Source of the DNA: Candidatus Gastranaerophilales bacterium
GTDB lineage: Bacteria; Cyanobacteriota; Vampirovibrionia; Gastranaerophilales; Gastranaerophilaceae
NCBI GenBank assembly: GCA_900752845.1
Contig: CAADWU010000112.1
Location: forward strand, 1 to 6,861
Length of the DNA stretch: 6,861 nucleotides
Direction of reading: 5' to 3'
Below the pieces are notes generated by a model. The model did no database searches, had not been told where the DNA came from, and was given only the letters and a program-made list of their open reading frames with translations. The translations under genes and the position numbers were made by a program. Shown in pieces: positions 5,541 through 6,861 of this stretch. The stretch's first letter is position 1. Every line of letters starts with the position of its first letter.

Positions 5541-6861
5541 TTAGCTTTTGAAAATTTTATTTAAAAAGTTATCATTTTCTATCATCTGTTTTAGCTTTTC
5601 AAGAACTTCGGTATTTCTTTTAACATCAGCTTCATTAAATTGTTTTGAAGCTGTACTTTCTTCAAGATGATTTTCAATTATATGTCTTTGTTTTTTTAAT
5701 TTTCTAAGCTGTGACATAAGCTCATCAAGTTTAGTATCAATTTCAGCAATTTCTTCAGCTGCTTTTTTACATTTAATTTCATCACCTGCAAGTGCTGCTT
5801 GAGCTTTTTCAAGCTTTTTAGATGCTTTGTCTTCCCTGAATTTCAAATATTTTCTGATATCCAAATTTATAATATTGTTAGTTTCATTAAGCATAGTCTG
5901 CTTTATACCAACAGGGTAGTCTTCATAACCTGCCAACTTGCCATGAATAATAAATGAGATTATTTTGTTTATCTGTTTTTGTACATTCTGTGCAATATCC
6001 GGATGAATTCTTAACAAAAACGGATAAGGCAGATTTGCACGTTCTGCATTACATTTAGAGCACAAAACAAGAAGGTTATTTATATTGTTAGACCCCCCGT
6101 TGCTTTTGGCTTTTGCATGTTCCCACGTTGCCTGTAATTCTTTTACAAGCAATGAAACTATATCCATATCAGAATTTTTATTTTTTACACAGTCATTAAC
6201 AAATTTATCTTCAGAAGAAACAGTGTATGGCAAATCTTTGATAATACTCATCAATTTAGGTCGAATATCTTTGTTTGAGCTTTGCTCTGCAAAATTATTA
6301 TACAAATCCTCCACAAGAAGCTTTTTTATATGCGGTTTGTAATATTCATTATTTAATATAGATAAAACATTAGAATTAGTGTTTTGTAAAGCCCTGATGT
6401 CTTTTGATGACAATTCAGGAGATAAATCCCTTAATCGCTTAAAAACAGTTCTTTTTTGCATAGAATTTTGTGTTAAATACAGCTCATACAACTTGGAATG
6501 GTATTTTTGAACTTCAGGCTTATTAAAAATTTCAGCAAAGGTATTTTGAGGATATTTTAATGAATAAATTTCCAACATGTTAATAACTTCCTTAGTATCA
6601 TCACTGAAATTGTTATAGAACTTATCAAACTTTTGCATAACTTTAGGAGCTTTTACAGTGACTTTTTCTGCTGTTAAAGCTGCCTGAGTAACTTCAAATT
6701 GAAATTGAGGATTAAGATTTTTAATTTTCTCTGCATTTTCAGGAACATTTAAAATAGCACTAATAGATTTTTGAGGCATTTTTGCAGATAACCGGTTCAA
6801 AAAATCAAATGCCTCCGTATTACAAAATGGTTCCATTGTTTTATTTTCTAAAGCATTTTTA
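5541..6861 (-). CDS. HNH endonuclease-like protein with N-terminal repeats and C-terminal coiled coil, 5' end probably outside window
   Basis: From ATG 6836 the frame encodes 431 residues. That ATG has no ribosome site and the frame stays open to base 6861, so the protein probably starts further right. Residue numbers are from that ATG. Residues 12-41 and 87-116 are diverged repeats (10 of 30 identical without gaps, sharing L, S, K, PQ, I, N, PE and L). Residues 237-268 look like an HNH nuclease core: W238-E239-H240, SNGGSN, NNLLVLC259-SK-C262-N263-AER. The second Cys pair is present, but the first CxxC expected upstream is missing, and the last ligand position is Asn, so it may bind metal differently or be inactive. 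Residues about 333-425 are Lys/Glu/Ala-rich with heptad-like leucines, a likely coiled coil. No signal peptide is seen. Nuclease activity and any role in defence, mobile DNA or competition are inferred from the motif only. Confidence 0.75.
   Translation of the reverse strand, partial: KNALENKTMEPFCNTEAFDFLNRLSAKMPQKSISAILNVPENAEKIKNLNPQFQFEVTQAALTAEKVTVKAPKVMQKFDKFYNNFSDDTKEVINMLEIYSLKYPQNTFAEIFNKPEVQKYHSKLYELYLTQNSMQKRTVFKRLRDLSPELSSKDIRALQNTNSNVLSILNNEYYKPHIKKLLVEDLYNNFAEQSSNKDIRPKLMSIIKDLPYTVSSEDKFVNDCVKNKNSDMDIVSLLVKELQATWEHAKAKSNGGSNNINNLLVLCSKCNAERANLPYPFLLRIHPDIAQNVQKQINKIISFIIHGKLAGYEDYPVGIKQTMLNETNNIINLDIRKYLKFREDKASKKLEKAQAALAGDEIKCKKAAEEIAEIDTKLDELMSQLRKLKKQRHIIENHLEESTASKQFNEADVKRNTEVLEKLKQMIENDNFLNKIFKS

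Noticed and set aside
6085..6342. Open frame of 85 codons on the plus strand
   Set aside because: Antisense to the HNH-like gene, no ribosome site, Ser/Leu/Phe-rich shadow composition.

Overview
The window is A+T-rich bacterial DNA, with G+C roughly a third by eye. Short leaders, AGGAG-type ribosome sites and TTGAAT/TATAAT-type promoters are easy to see. A prepilin carrying GFTLAEVLITLGVIG, next to A+T-rich housekeeping genes and an HNH protein with a long coiled coil, looks most like the non-photosynthetic gut relatives of cyanobacteria (Gastranaerophilales / 'Melainabacteria'). This is an inference from style, not from a marker gene.

Left part (1-676): a type IV pilin-like gene runs leftward off the edge. 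It has an excellent promoter, ribosome site and ATG, but a run of ten G (coding strand) just after the start puts the pilin out of frame. This is either a contingency (phase-variation) tract in the OFF state or a homopolymer error. A divergently oriented 54-codon gene of unknown function follows, not long enough to appear in ordinary ORF lists. A 13-bp palindrome sits between the two.

Middle part (756-5242): six co-directional genes, tightly packed: a membrane-anchored thioredoxin-fold protein, a CcdA-type thiol transporter, lumazine synthase (ribH), MurNAc-6-phosphate etherase (murQ), glycerol-3-phosphate dehydrogenase (gpsA) and a RicT/PSP1 protein. Thioredoxin-ccdA and gpsA-ricT overlap by one base (TAATG). 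The first two form a periplasm-facing thiol-reducing module. The next three are metabolic: riboflavin synthesis, cell-wall sugar recycling and the phospholipid backbone. RicT is an iron-sulfur regulator of mRNA processing in Firmicutes. A perfect -10 box and a hairpin just before murQ suggest an internal promoter.

Right part (5239-6861): two leftward genes of unknown role. The first is a 69-codon gene whose promoter is placed so that its mRNA is probably leaderless and whose stop codon overlaps that of ricT. Upstream of it is a large HNH-nuclease-like protein with N-terminal repeats and a C-terminal coiled coil, open to the right edge. I see no tRNA, rRNA, CRISPR array, transposase or convincing intrinsic terminator. 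No stretch over 300 bases lacks a gene.
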